From contig CAMWRL010000133.1 in the NCBI GenBank assembly GCA_947176685.1, forward strand, positions 1 through 5,213: a DNA stretch of 5,213 nt. Reading direction: 5' to 3'. Below are positions 1-5,213 of the stretch, piece after piece; positions within the stretch are counted from its first letter, which is position 1; every line of letters starts with the position of its first letter. The notes beneath the pieces are model-generated. The model ran no database searches and was not told where the DNA came from. It saw only the letters and a program-made list of their open reading frames with translations. The translations under genes were made by a program, and so were the position numbers. Source of the DNA: an uncultured Ruminococcus sp. GTDB taxonomy: Bacteria; Bacillota; Clostridia; Oscillospirales; Ruminococcaceae.

Positions 1-138
1 TTCGGAAAACTCCTGATTAGCGGCATTTGTCTGTATGTAGCTGTCGTCATCTTTCTGTCTCATCATAAGCACAGATGCGGATAACGATACCGCCGCAGTA
101 CATGCCGAAATTATTGAAATGATTTTAGTTACATTCAT
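1..138 (-). CDS. N-terminal part of a membrane-anchored or secreted protein of unknown function (runs off the left edge)
   Basis: Only the first 46 codons are present; the reading frame stays open to base 1, so the gene continues outside the window. The ATG at 138-136 has a near-perfect Shine-Dalgarno AGGAGG (minus strand, 152-147) eight bases upstream, which makes the start firm. The peptide begins MNVTKIISIISACTAAVSL. Residues 5-26 form one hydrophobic, Ala/Ser-rich segment with a lysine before it and an arginine after it (MMRQKDDD), followed by a polar, acidic stretch. This fits either an uncleaved signal anchor or a signal peptide. The gene starts 15 bases after the sortase stop codon on the same strand, and its ribosome binding site lies in that gap, so the two are probably co-transcribed. 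It could be a sortase-associated surface or envelope protein, but no family is recognisable from what is visible and no sorting signal can be seen. Confidence 0.8.
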   Translation of the reverse strand, partial: MNVTKIISIISACTAAVSLSASVLMMRQKDDDSYIQTNAANQEFSE

Positions 139-153
139 AAGCTATTCCTCCTG

Positions 154-1869
154 TCAGCCATACGGAACAAATTCAGCGTCCGGATTGTATCTTTCGTTTG
201 GTTTCTGCTGGTAATATATTGACGGCCATTTTACATTGGCATTCTGTATATTTTTGTCCGTACCCTGTTTAACGTCTTCGCCGTCCCTGAGAAGCCTGCC
301 CATTACAATAAGCCTGCCTCTGTCTCCCAGAGTAGTGTTGCAGGTTGAAAGAGTAACCAGTTTATCGCCGTACTTGACATCAACCTCGTTAAGTCCGAGA
401 CTTCTTTTCTTTGCTTCGTTGACGAAATTATAAAAATCTTCCTCGCCGTCAAAATCGAACTTATTCCAGCAGTCATAAGCGGTTTCGGAATCATCAAAAG
501 CGTCAAGAATAAAATATGAAAATATCTTGTAAGTGTAGCATTCGTAATTGGAGTTAAGATATATTACCGGATTTTCGTTGTAGTAATTGTAGTTTCGCTG
601 ATAGTACTTTAGACTGCCGAACATCTCATCATTTTTCATATTGTGACCGTAAATGACAAGGTTGTCTGAATTGGCAACACTGAGTTTACCGTCAACTACC
701 CTGTCGAAGTTGTTTCTGTAATCAAGGAATAACTCCCCTGCCCTTGACTGGTCGCCGTTTATATTCTGGTCAAGATACTTTTCGTTGTCGCCGGACTGCA
801 TAACAGGATTTGCAATCGGAGTATTGGGAATGGTTATATATCCGACAACATCGGGATTCATATCAAGGAGTTTTCTTGCGCCGTCAAGCAGAGTATAAGT
901 GCGTTCATAATCGGGTTCATATATTGTTGCAACGTTTGCACTGCGTTCAATGGGGTAAGGTTCGTATATTGTTGCAATTTCCTTGTGGAGGTTCTTGCTC
1001 ATTCCAAGGTCAATGTAATAGTCACCGACCATATAGCCGCAGACTACTATTGCACACACTGAACCCAGAAAAACAACTTTACGTATTTTTTCGGGTACGG
1101 AATCCTGTTTCTGAGGGAAAAGGTCAATAAATTTATCTTTTACTGATTTCTTTTTCTTCGGAACTCTCTTTTCAGGTCTGACGTTTACACGAGACTGCTC
1201 CGGAATGCTTTTTTTAACGTTTTTCGGAGGTTCGGACGGGGTATGCGGTTTAGACTGGTCAACCCTTACCATTTTTTTGACAGGTCTTCTTACCTGAGCA
1301 ACCTGACTGTTTTCAACTGCTGCACGTACCACACTTTCCGGAGCTTTTCTGGACGGTACGTTATATACAATTGTCTTTGACTTTATGTTGTCCAGCGTAA
1401 TTTCAGCGGTCGGCAGTTCGCATTTGACACTGTGTACTTCCGCAGCATTTTCAATTTTCCTTGTTTCCGGAACTTCCCTTACTGTTTCATTAATATTTTC
1501 CCGTATGATTTTTCCGGTGTTTTGTTTATGTTCAGAAACTCCGGACATTTTTTTCTGAGAGCTAAGTTCGCTGACTTTCTTTCCGACAGTAATCTGTTTG
1601 ACAAGTTCTTCTGCATCATCACGGTGTATTTCAGCTTCGGGTACTTCCGGAATAACAGATTCTTCCTTTTTCGGCGAAAACTCATTGAGAATCTCATCAA
1701 TTTCAGACTTACGGGAACGTTTTTCAAGCACTGAATTAATCCCATATTCCCAACCAGAAATATTATTCTCCGGTTTGAAATTTCTGTCAACCGAATTAAG
1801 TATTTCATTAAGCGTATCATTTTTATCCTGAATACCGTCAGGAATAACATCATTCAAATTATCTTTCAT
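154..1869 (-). CDS. Class B sortase with long cytosolic N-terminal extension
   Basis: A membrane-bound cysteine transpeptidase that would cleave a sorting signal on secreted proteins and join them to peptidoglycan or to each other. Residues 1-264 are hydrophilic and rich in Lys, Glu, Pro and Ser, with a basic patch at 231-247. Residues 265-287 form one transmembrane helix, so the catalytic domain (about 330-529) lies outside the cell. The catalytic triad is visible: His409 in VIYGHNM, Cys510 in VTLSTC, and Arg519 just before the LIVMGRL strand. The TLSTC motif and the acidic, helix-forming insert at about 456-492 between His and Cys fit class B. A 42-residue tail follows the last core strand. 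Typical class B sortases are about 220-260 residues, so 571 is very long. The ATG at 1869 is supported by GAGGAGA (1885-1879) with a nine-base spacer. It has its own promoters and probably shares a transcript with the next gene. The natural substrate is not in view. Confidence 0.93.
   Translation of the reverse strand: MKDNLNDVIPDGIQDKNDTLNEILNSVDRNFKPENNISGWEYGINSVLEKRSRKSEIDEILNEFSPKKEESVIPEVPEAEIHRDDAEELVKQITVGKKVSELSSQKKMSGVSEHKQNTGKIIRENINETVREVPETRKIENAAEVHSVKCELPTAEITLDNIKSKTIVYNVPSRKAPESVVRAAVENSQVAQVRRPVKKMVRVDQSKPHTPSEPPKNVKKSIPEQSRVNVRPEKRVPKKKKSVKDKFIDLFPQKQDSVPEKIRKVVFLGSVCAIVVCGYMVGDYYIDLGMSKNLHKEIATIYEPYPIERSANVATIYEPDYERTYTLLDGARKLLDMNPDVVGYITIPNTPIANPVMQSGDNEKYLDQNINGDQSRAGELFLDYRNNFDRVVDGKLSVANSDNLVIYGHNMKNDEMFGSLKYYQRNYNYYNENPVIYLNSNYECYTYKIFSYFILDAFDDSETAYDCWNKFDFDGEEDFYNFVNEAKKRSLGLNEVDVKYGDKLVTLSTCNTTLGDRGRLIVMGRLLRDGEDVKQGTDKNIQNANVKWPSIYYQQKPNERYNPDAEFVPYG
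914..977 (-). repeat. Imperfect 45-base tandem duplication inside the sortase gene
   Basis: On the plus strand, the 19-base string at 914-932 recurs at 959-977 with one mismatch, at a period of exactly 45 bases (15 codons). It encodes the doubled peptide ATIYEP at residues 299-304 and 314-319; both copies are soon followed by ER (IYEPYPIER and IYEPDYER). The repeat lies just outside the membrane helix, in the stalk before the catalytic domain, so it looks like an in-frame duplication that lengthened the linker. Confidence 0.75.
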
Positions 1870-1918
1870 CAGACCGAATCTCCTCTACCGGTAAGAAATT
1901 TTATTCTTGTTTATATAT

Positions 1919-1948
1919 ATTTTACCGCAAACCAAACCCGCTTGTCAA
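1919..1948 (-). promoter_or_regulatory. Proximal promoter of the sortase unit
   Basis: On the minus strand there is a perfect -35 TTGACA (1948-1943), an 18-base spacer and a -10 TAAAAT (1924-1919, five of six consensus bases). Transcription would begin near 1912 and give a leader of about 43 bases. That leader carries an eight-base palindrome TACCGGTA (1886-1893) directly before the Shine-Dalgarno sequence. This is the better sigma-A-type match of the two candidates ahead of the sortase. Confidence 0.65.
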
Positions 1949-1963
1949 GATTAAATACAGCAC

Positions 1964-1996
1964 ATTCAGTACAATAACCATTCAGCAATAATTCAG
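1964..1996. repeat. Three short ATTCAG repeats between the two sortase promoters
   Basis: Plus-strand ATTCAG occurs at 1964-1969, 1980-1985 and 1991-1996, at steps of 16 and 11 bases; the first and third copies are followed by TA. The cluster covers the predicted start point and the edge of the -10 of the distal candidate promoter, and lies just upstream of the proximal -35. It could be a regulator binding site, but the units are short and the sequence is AT-rich. Confidence 0.35.
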
Positions 1997-2023
1997 TATA
2001 GCATTTTTGTACATCTTAAACAA
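1995..2023 (-). promoter_or_regulatory. Possible distal promoter of the sortase unit
   Basis: The minus strand reads TTGTTT (2023-2018), a 17-base spacer ending in TGC, then TATACT (2000-1995), which makes an extended -10 with a weak -35. The predicted start is near 1988, about 120 bases before the sortase ATG. It may be a second sortase promoter or a chance match in an AT-rich region. Confidence 0.4.
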
Positions 2024-2098
2024 AACACTTATCTGCAAACGGATTTATTATCACACTTTTCACACATTGAGCCGGAATCCATTCACAACTTTTACACG

Positions 2099-3277
2099 TT
2101 ATTTTGAATATGTAAAAGTCTTCATTTCAGTATTTTCAACAGCTTTCTGTATAAGCGGTTCAAAGTCAAATGCATTCTGGGCTTTTTCAACATCTGCAAG
2201 CACCGGACGGACTTTCGGATGACGGGGCGTGAATACTGTACAGCAATCCTCATACGGAAGAGTTGAAGTCTCAAAAGTATCTATTTTACGGGCGATGTCA
2301 ATAATTTCAGTTTTGTCCATACCAACCAGCGGACGAAATACGGGTATTCTGCAAACTGCATCGGTACACGCAATAGCCGCCATTGTCTGACTTGCAACCT
2401 GACCGACGCTTTCGCCTGTCACAAGGGCAAGGCAATTATCCTTTGCGGCGATTCTCTGGGCAATCTCCATCATAAGACGGCGCATTATAATTGTGAAAAA
2501 TTCTTCCGGACAGTTGTCCTTTATTGCCTCCTGCAATTCCGTGAACGGTACGCAGTAAAAAGCGATTCCGCCGCAGTAGTCCGTAAGCTTTTCGCATAAC
2601 TGCTCGACTTTCATCTGCGCCCTGTCGGAAGTATACGGCGGACTTACATAATGTATCGCCGCAATATGAACACCTCTTTTAGCCATCATATATCCTGCAA
2701 CCGGACTGTCAATGCCGCCCGACAGCAATAACATAGCTTTTCCGCTGCTGCCGACCGGAAGTCCGCCTGCTCCCTTTATGTTTTCGGCGTGGACGTAGGC
2801 GTTTGTATCACGGATTTCAACGGTAACTGTAACTTCCGGATTTTTTACGTCAACAGTAAGATTCGGGAACTTCTCAAGCAGTATGCCGCCCAGTTCCGTA
2901 CAGATTTCGGGAGACTTCATAGGAAAAGCCTTGTCCGAACGCTTTGCATTAACCTTAAAAGTCTTGGCATTGCTGAGAACTTCATCAAGATATTCAAGGC
3001 TTTTTGCTGTTATGTCCCAGAAATCCTTTTCACACACGCAGGCACGGCACAACGCCGCTATTCCGAAAATCTTTCCCACACGGTCAACGACTTCTTCCAA
3101 ATCAATGTCATCATCAAGCGGAGTAATATATGTAGTTGACTGCGCCGAAGTTATTCTGAACTGTCCCAGACTTTTCAATCTGCGCTTTATGTTTTTTGTG
3201 AGCATATCTTCAAACGATTTTTTATTAAGACCTTTCAGTACCATTTCGCCGTATTTTACAAGTACAATTTCTTTCAT
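2099..3277 (-). CDS. thiI: tRNA 4-thiouridine synthase ThiI (no rhodanese domain)
   Basis: A cytosolic enzyme that uses ATP to adenylate uridine 8 of tRNA and replaces its oxygen with sulfur, giving 4-thiouridine, a near-UV sensor. Residues 1-60 match the ferredoxin-like N-terminal domain (start MKEIVLVKYGEMVLKG), about 60-165 is the THUMP tRNA-binding domain, and about 176-392 is the PP-loop ATPase. The PP-loop is SGGIDSPVAGY at 186-196. The conserved cysteine region is PYEDCCTVFTP, with Cys345 and Cys346. At 392 residues it ends where the E. coli protein (482 residues) would enter its rhodanese domain, so it is the short Bacillus-type form. In B. subtilis such a ThiI works with the adjacent desulfurase NifZ, and the same arrangement is seen here. 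The Shine-Dalgarno AAAGGA (3292-3287) touches the upstream gene's stop codon, which suggests translational coupling. A role in thiamine thiazole synthesis is less likely without the rhodanese domain. Confidence 0.96.
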   Translation of the reverse strand: MKEIVLVKYGEMVLKGLNKKSFEDMLTKNIKRRLKSLGQFRITSAQSTTYITPLDDDIDLEEVVDRVGKIFGIAALCRACVCEKDFWDITAKSLEYLDEVLSNAKTFKVNAKRSDKAFPMKSPEICTELGGILLEKFPNLTVDVKNPEVTVTVEIRDTNAYVHAENIKGAGGLPVGSSGKAMLLLSGGIDSPVAGYMMAKRGVHIAAIHYVSPPYTSDRAQMKVEQLCEKLTDYCGGIAFYCVPFTELQEAIKDNCPEEFFTIIMRRLMMEIAQRIAAKDNCLALVTGESVGQVASQTMAAIACTDAVCRIPVFRPLVGMDKTEIIDIARKIDTFETSTLPYEDCCTVFTPRHPKVRPVLADVEKAQNAFDFEPLIQKAVENTEMKTFTYSK

Positions 3278-3291
3278 TATTAAAATTCCTT

Positions 3292-4416
3292 TCAGTTTCT
3301 TATTTTTCCGATACCTTCACGGAGGGTTTCCACAAAAATATCAAGTTCTTCCGCAGTTGTTTCGGAAGTCATACTTATCCGCAGCGCACTGTCGGCATTT
3401 TTCGGCTTTACTCCGAACTGTCTCAATACACCACTCTGCTGACCCTTTGAACACGCTGAACCGCTTGAAATATATATTTCTTTCTGTTCCATAAAGTGCA
3501 GCATTATTTCGGAACGTCTTCCGGCGGAGATATTCACAACATACGGCGAACCGTTTTCCGGAGAATTGACCGTTACGCCGTCAACTTCGGACAGTCTTTC
3601 CAGTAAATGCCTTTTCAGTGTGGAAACTTTTTCATATCTTCCGGAAACAGTCGGGTTATATTTTTCGACAGCCGCACCGAATGCCGTTATAAGCGGTACG
3701 CTTTCAGTGCCGGAGCGTATGCCTTTTTCCTGATGACCGCCGGTTACTATTGGAGTTACACGAACACCCTTTTTAATGTATAAAGCCCCTGCACCCTTTA
3801 CGGCGTGGACTTTGTGACCGCTGAGGGAAATCATATCAGCATTCAAAGCCCTGACATTTACCGGAATCTTCATATAACCCTGTACGCAATCGCAGTGGGT
3901 TATGATTTCCGGAAAACGCTTTTTAACAGCCTTGAAAGTCTCTCCGACCGGAAGTATATGTCCGGTTTCATTGTTGACAAGCATCATACTTATAATACAG
4001 GTTTTTTCGTTGCAGGCGTTAAGGAAGTCCTCCGCATAAAGCAGTCCGTCCGCACGGGGACTTATACGTACAGCTTCAAAACCCTGTTTTTCCAGTGCCG
4101 AAACAGTCTCATCAACAGCGGCGTGTTCTACAGACGAAATTATTATTCTGTTCTTTCGTCTGCCGTAAGCTCCCATTGCTCCACGCAGCGCAAGGTTATT
4201 GCTCTCAGTCGCTCCGGACGTAAAGTATATTTCCCCGCTGTCCGCACCGATTGAAGCCGCTATTATTTTCCTTGCTCTGTCAACCGCCAGTTGAGCGTTC
4301 AGACCTGCCCTGTGCAGTGATGATGGATTTCCGAAATTTTCCGTTACAGCGTCCACGACTGCTCTTACAGCTTCCGGACAAGGTTTTGTAGTTGCGGCGT
4401 TATCAAGATAAATCAA
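3292..4416 (-). CDS. Cysteine desulfurase (NifS/IscS family, likely sulfur donor to ThiI)
   Basis: A PLP-dependent enzyme that turns L-cysteine into alanine and an enzyme-bound persulfide. I start it at TTG 4416-4414, giving 374 residues that begin MIYLDNAATT as the family does. The frame extends upstream to another TTG at 4455, but the -10 box lies immediately before that codon, so it would fall at the transcription start. Visible signatures, numbered from the chosen start, are His98 in SSVEHAAV (stacks on PLP), Asn149 in NNETG, Asp176 and Gln179 in CDCVQG, the PLP lysine Lys202 in SLSGHKVHA, and the catalytic Cys322 in SSGSACSKG. It is the first gene of an operon with thiI, 14 bases apart. 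Its role is therefore probably NifZ-like sulfur supply to ThiI, but the sequence alone does not exclude a general iron-sulfur cluster role; no iscU or other cluster gene is in view. Confidence 0.94.
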   Translation of the reverse strand: MIYLDNAATTKPCPEAVRAVVDAVTENFGNPSSLHRAGLNAQLAVDRARKIIAASIGADSGEIYFTSGATESNNLALRGAMGAYGRRKNRIIISSVEHAAVDETVSALEKQGFEAVRISPRADGLLYAEDFLNACNEKTCIISMMLVNNETGHILPVGETFKAVKKRFPEIITHCDCVQGYMKIPVNVRALNADMISLSGHKVHAVKGAGALYIKKGVRVTPIVTGGHQEKGIRSGTESVPLITAFGAAVEKYNPTVSGRYEKVSTLKRHLLERLSEVDGVTVNSPENGSPYVVNISAGRRSEIMLHFMEQKEIYISSGSACSKGQQSGVLRQFGVKPKNADSALRISMTSETTAEELDIFVETLREGIGKIRN

Positions 4417-4427
4417 TTTTTTACTCG

Positions 4428-4433
4428 TCCTTT
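4428..4433 (-). promoter_or_regulatory. Ribosome binding site that decides the desulfurase start
   Basis: AAAGGA on the minus strand ends 11 bases before TTG 4416. No Shine-Dalgarno sequence precedes the upstream in-frame TTG at 4455, so this site and the family's usual N-terminus (IYLDNAATT) both point to the shorter protein. The spacer is slightly long and the start codon is TTG, so initiation may be modest. Confidence 0.65.
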
Positions 4434-4460
4434 CATTGGAATTTCTAAAGCGCAATAATT

Positions 4461-4490
4461 ATTATACCACATCTTCATAACGATTGCCAC
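4461..4490 (-). promoter_or_regulatory. Promoter of the desulfurase-thiI operon
   Basis: The minus strand reads GTGGCA (4490-4485, four of six bases of the -35 consensus), an 18-base spacer ending TGG, and a perfect TATAAT (4466-4461). The TGG makes it an extended -10. The predicted start is near 4454, giving a leader of about 38 bases before the TTG start. An A-rich run lies directly upstream of the -35. Confidence 0.75.
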
Positions 4491-4491
4491 A

Positions 4492-4506
4492 TTTTTTTTA
4501 AAAAAA
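4492..4506. other. T8A7 tract between divergent promoters
   Basis: Eight T followed by seven A lie between the -35 regions of two divergent promoters. On either strand the tract sits just upstream of a -35 and could act as an UP element or as a bend or stiff spot. There is no GC-rich stem next to it, so it is not a terminator. Confidence 0.4.
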
Positions 4507-4511
4507 GGTCT

Positions 4512-4539
4512 TTTATTTTTACTCCGGATATGTTATAAT
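4512..4539 (+). promoter_or_regulatory. Promoter of the YfhO-family gene
   Basis: A perfect TATAAT (4534-4539) is preceded by TGT, making an extended -10. The -35 region is poor (TTTATT at 4512-4517 with a 16-base spacer). The predicted start is near 4546, giving a leader of about 35 bases. The gene has a clear Shine-Dalgarno sequence, GGAGG at 4566-4570. Confidence 0.7.
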
Positions 4540-4580
4540 TAAATCAAGTTATATTTTCCAGAATCGGAGGCAGTTTCAAA

Positions 4581-5213
4581 ATGTCAGGAAAAACAGGCTC
4601 TTTTGCACGTAATTCAGGCGAAAAATATCTGACAGCTTTTCTTATGGGATTCCTGTGTCTGCTTATATCAGTTCTTCCGGTAATGATTGCGGACGGCGGA
4701 TACTTCATTTACTACGGAGACTACAACGCCCAGCAGATACCATTCTACAACCTCGCCAATGACGCTGTACGAAACGGTCAGTTAGGCTGGAACTGGTACA
4801 CGGATTTGGGTTCGGACTTTATGACATCATATTCATTCTATCTGACCGGAAGCCCTTTTTTCTGGCTGTCAACCATACTGCCCCGTTCTCTTGTAACGCT
4901 GTCAATGCCGTTTCTGCTTGCCCTCAAACACGGCGTTGCTTCACTGACGGCTTACGCATATATCCGGAAGTTCGTGCGTGGCAAAAACGCTTCACTGGTC
5001 GGAGCGTTACTGTATGCTTTTTCTGGATTTCAGGTTTACAACATCTTCTTCAATCACTTTCAGGACGTTACAGCACTGTTTCCGCTTATGCTGATTGCTA
5101 TGGAGGAGAATATAAACAAAAACCGCAGGGGTTATTTTGCCATGACAGTTGCGCTTATGGCGTTTGTAAACTACTACTTCTTTACCGGACAGGCTGTATT
5201 TCTTATTATATAC
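4581..5213 (+). CDS. YfhO-family polytopic membrane protein, N-terminal part (runs off the right edge)
   Basis: The frame from ATG 4581 is open for 211 codons to the end of the window. GGAGG lies ten bases before the start. Residues 17-37 form the first membrane helix. An extracellular-type loop follows with GDYNAQQIPFY (46-56) and WNWYTDLGSDF (70-80), then further hydrophobic stretches at about 92-116, 137-150 and 186-211. The loop motifs and the segment ALLYAFSGFQVYNIFFNHF (142-160) are the pattern I know from YfhO proteins, large GT-C-like membrane proteins usually over 800 residues long. Asp47 in the first loop is where GT-C enzymes carry a catalytic acid. Members in Bacillus and Listeria are linked to sugar modification of teichoic acids, so a role in transferring sugar to a surface polymer outside the membrane is plausible; the exact substrate cannot be told. 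It is divergent from the desulfurase operon and has its own promoter. Confidence 0.88.
   Translation, partial: MSGKTGSFARNSGEKYLTAFLMGFLCLLISVLPVMIADGGYFIYYGDYNAQQIPFYNLANDAVRNGQLGWNWYTDLGSDFMTSYSFYLTGSPFFWLSTILPRSLVTLSMPFLLALKHGVASLTAYAYIRKFVRGKNASLVGALLYAFSGFQVYNIFFNHFQDVTALFPLMLIAMEENINKNRRGYFAMTVALMAFVNYYFFTGQAVFLIIY

Noticed and set aside
99..138. A lipobox-like ISAC (residues 10-13) in the partial left-edge protein, suggesting a lipoprotein.
   Set aside because: The hydrophobic part before the cysteine is only about five residues and hydrophobicity continues well past it, which fits a signal anchor or signal peptide better than a lipoprotein signal.
1479..1853. A 124-codon minus-strand open frame in another frame within the sortase N-terminal extension; considered as evidence that the extension is an artefact.
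   Set aside because: The sortase frame is continuous from a well-placed ribosome binding site through to the catalytic domain, with a sensible basic patch before the membrane helix, so no frameshift is needed to explain it.
1897..1912. A small AAGAA/TTCTT inverted repeat in the sortase leader, considered as a riboswitch or attenuator.
   Set aside because: The stem is five weak A-T-rich pairs and the leader is only about 43 bases, too short for a known riboswitch class.
2043..2088. A possible terminator after thiI formed by GGATT and AATCC arms.
   Set aside because: Only five base pairs with a loop of about 35 bases and no U-run; not a credible intrinsic terminator.
2883..3494. A 203-codon plus-strand open frame across thiI and the end of the desulfurase gene.
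   Set aside because: It is antisense to two strongly recognised genes, has no ribosome binding site of note, and its protein has no recognisable pattern.
3805..4254. A 149-codon plus-strand open frame inside the desulfurase gene.
   Set aside because: It lies wholly antisense to conserved PLP-enzyme coding sequence; the open frame is a shadow of codon bias.
4413..4436. A seven-codon upstream reading frame (MKGRVKN) on the minus strand whose TGA overlaps the TTG start of the desulfurase.
   Set aside because: Its ATG has no Shine-Dalgarno sequence, and its own second and third codons make up the desulfurase's ribosome binding site, so it is more likely chance than a leader peptide.

Overview
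The window looks like chromosomal DNA from a moderately AT-rich, Gram-positive Clostridia-type bacterium, most likely a Ruminococcus-like member of the Oscillospiraceae. The grounds are a class B sortase, a YfhO-type membrane protein, a cysteine desulfurase/ThiI pair in which ThiI lacks a rhodanese domain, strong AGGAGG-like ribosome binding sites and a TTG start codon. The genus is an inference from protein style, not from a database match.

Layout, left to right. (1) Positions 1-138, minus strand: the first 46 codons of a membrane-anchored or secreted protein that runs off the left edge. (2) 154-1869, minus: a 571-residue class B sortase with an unusually long cytosolic N-terminal extension. 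It lies 15 bases upstream of gene 1 and is probably co-transcribed with it. (3) 1870-2098: a 229-base intergenic stretch with two candidate minus-strand promoters for the sortase unit, short ATTCAG repeats, and no convincing terminator for the gene upstream. (4) 2099-3277, minus: thiI, the tRNA 4-thiouridine synthase. (5) 3292-4416, minus: a NifS/IscS-like cysteine desulfurase starting at TTG, 14 bases upstream of thiI and in the same operon. (6) 4417-4580: a divergent promoter region with one extended -10 promoter on each strand and a T8A7 tract between them. (7) 4581-5213, plus: the first 211 residues of a YfhO-family polytopic membrane protein, cut by the right edge.

The desulfurase and ThiI form a sulfur relay: the desulfurase takes sulfur from cysteine as a persulfide and passes it to ThiI, which thiolates uridine 8 of tRNA. 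The sortase and the protein after it form a separate cell-surface unit. The YfhO protein is also envelope-related but is transcribed in the other direction.

I see no CRISPR array, mobile element, tRNA, rRNA or convincing new defence system. The most unusual feature is the roughly 260-residue charged, probably disordered cytosolic region in front of the sortase.
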